The position numbers and the translations under genes are program-made. A stretch of DNA of 64,000 nt from Sphingomonas sp. Ant H11 (GTDB lineage Bacteria; Pseudomonadota; Alphaproteobacteria; Sphingomonadales; Sphingomonadaceae). Within the stretch, counting starts at the first letter, position 1; each line of letters starts with the position of its first letter. Below the pieces are notes generated by a model. The model worked only from the letters and a program-made list of their open reading frames with translations. It was not told the origin of the DNA and did no database searches. This document shows positions 63,946 through 64,000 of the stretch, piece by piece. The stretch spans positions 42,347-106,346 of the forward strand of contig NZ_JSBN01000007.1 of NCBI RefSeq assembly GCF_000797515.1. The letters are read 5' to 3'.

Positions 63946-64000
63946 AGAGAATCTCCACGGGCAGCGGGCGCGTCGCGCAGCACCGGATGCGTCGGCGGGC
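63942..64000 (-). CDS. 3' end of a gene running off the window
   Basis: Nineteen codons ending [15 protein letters not shown] stop at TGA 63942-63944, overlapping the ATG of the small hypothetical gene. This stop-start overlap is the main support. No function can be inferred. Confidence 0.35.
   Translation of the reverse strand, partial: PPTHPVLRDAPAARGDSL

Noticed and set aside
1..64000. CRISPR arrays and complete rRNA or tRNA genes
   Set aside because: No regularly spaced direct repeats and no cloverleaf-forming sequence were seen. Only a tentative ten-base tRNA end was found at 51,138.

Overview
The window looks like a chromosomal segment of a Sphingomonas-like alphaproteobacterium. It is GC-rich, with tightly packed operons (many ATGA/GTGA stop-start overlaps), three large TonB-dependent receptors, and many glycoside hydrolases, periplasmic c-type cytochromes and exported TAT-type proteins. 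No plasmid or phage backbone is visible. Genus is inferred from gene content and style only.

Region 1 (1-13.2 kb) holds the tail of a DUF885 hydrolase, a GH43 arabinosidase/xylosidase-type enzyme and a DUF5695-like protein. These face a complete-looking hydroxyproline catabolic module: Xaa-Pro-type peptidase, D-hydroxyproline dehydrogenase-like FAD enzyme, pyrroline-4-hydroxy-2-carboxylate deaminase-like DapA homologue, 4-hydroxyproline epimerase, GntR regulator and amino-acid permease. The permease is followed 3 bp later by a GH27 alpha-galactosidase. I read this as a candidate locus for plant hydroxyproline-rich glycoproteins (extensins or arabinogalactan proteins).

Region 2 (13.4-24.7 kb) holds a carbohydrate-type TonB receptor, a GntR/FadR regulator, D-mannonate dehydratase, an MFS transporter, an SGNH esterase, a relic resembling a GH51 arabinofuranosidase C-terminus, and a GH115 alpha-glucuronidase interrupted by an in-frame TAG. 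It fits glucuronate-decorated hemicellulose use. Two promoters share a TGGTAGCGC-type operator. A dead IS3 transposase fragment follows.

Region 3 (25.1-40.1 kb) is an uncharacterised periplasmic redox island: DsbD-alpha-like protein, four c-type cytochromes, two tandem TlpA-like thioredoxins, cytochrome b561, a TonB receptor behind an unusually AT-rich upstream region, DUF6152 and two DUF6644 proteins, an exported hypothetical, an M19 dipeptidase and a thioredoxin.

Region 4 (40.1-49.9 kb) is an organosulfur locus: serine acetyltransferase, TonB receptor, LLM flavin monooxygenase, TauD dioxygenase, SsuACB transporter and SsuD. The 5' end of ssuD is cut off by an IS3-family element (49,901-51,137). 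On the other side of the element lie a possible tRNA 3' scar with terminator and a virB11 fragment.

Region 5 (51.5-57.3 kb) has two alpha/beta-hydrolase paralogues, each divergent from its own regulator (LysR or CGNR), plus a SnoaL-like protein, an SDR lacking the catalytic YxxxK, and an exported HAD dehalogenase-like protein.

Region 6 (57.6-64 kb, all minus strand) has CcdA and thioredoxin, an ABC-2 exporter, a FabH-like ketosynthase with a ferritin-like di-iron protein, cytochrome P460 and an FMN reductase.

A window-wide oddity: about seventeen single-position frameshifts split thirteen otherwise normal genes, many in short homopolymers. When corrected, nearly every gene returns to a length divisible by three. 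This pattern suits uncorrected indels in the assembly better than real decay, so I treat most of these genes as probably functional but flag each one.
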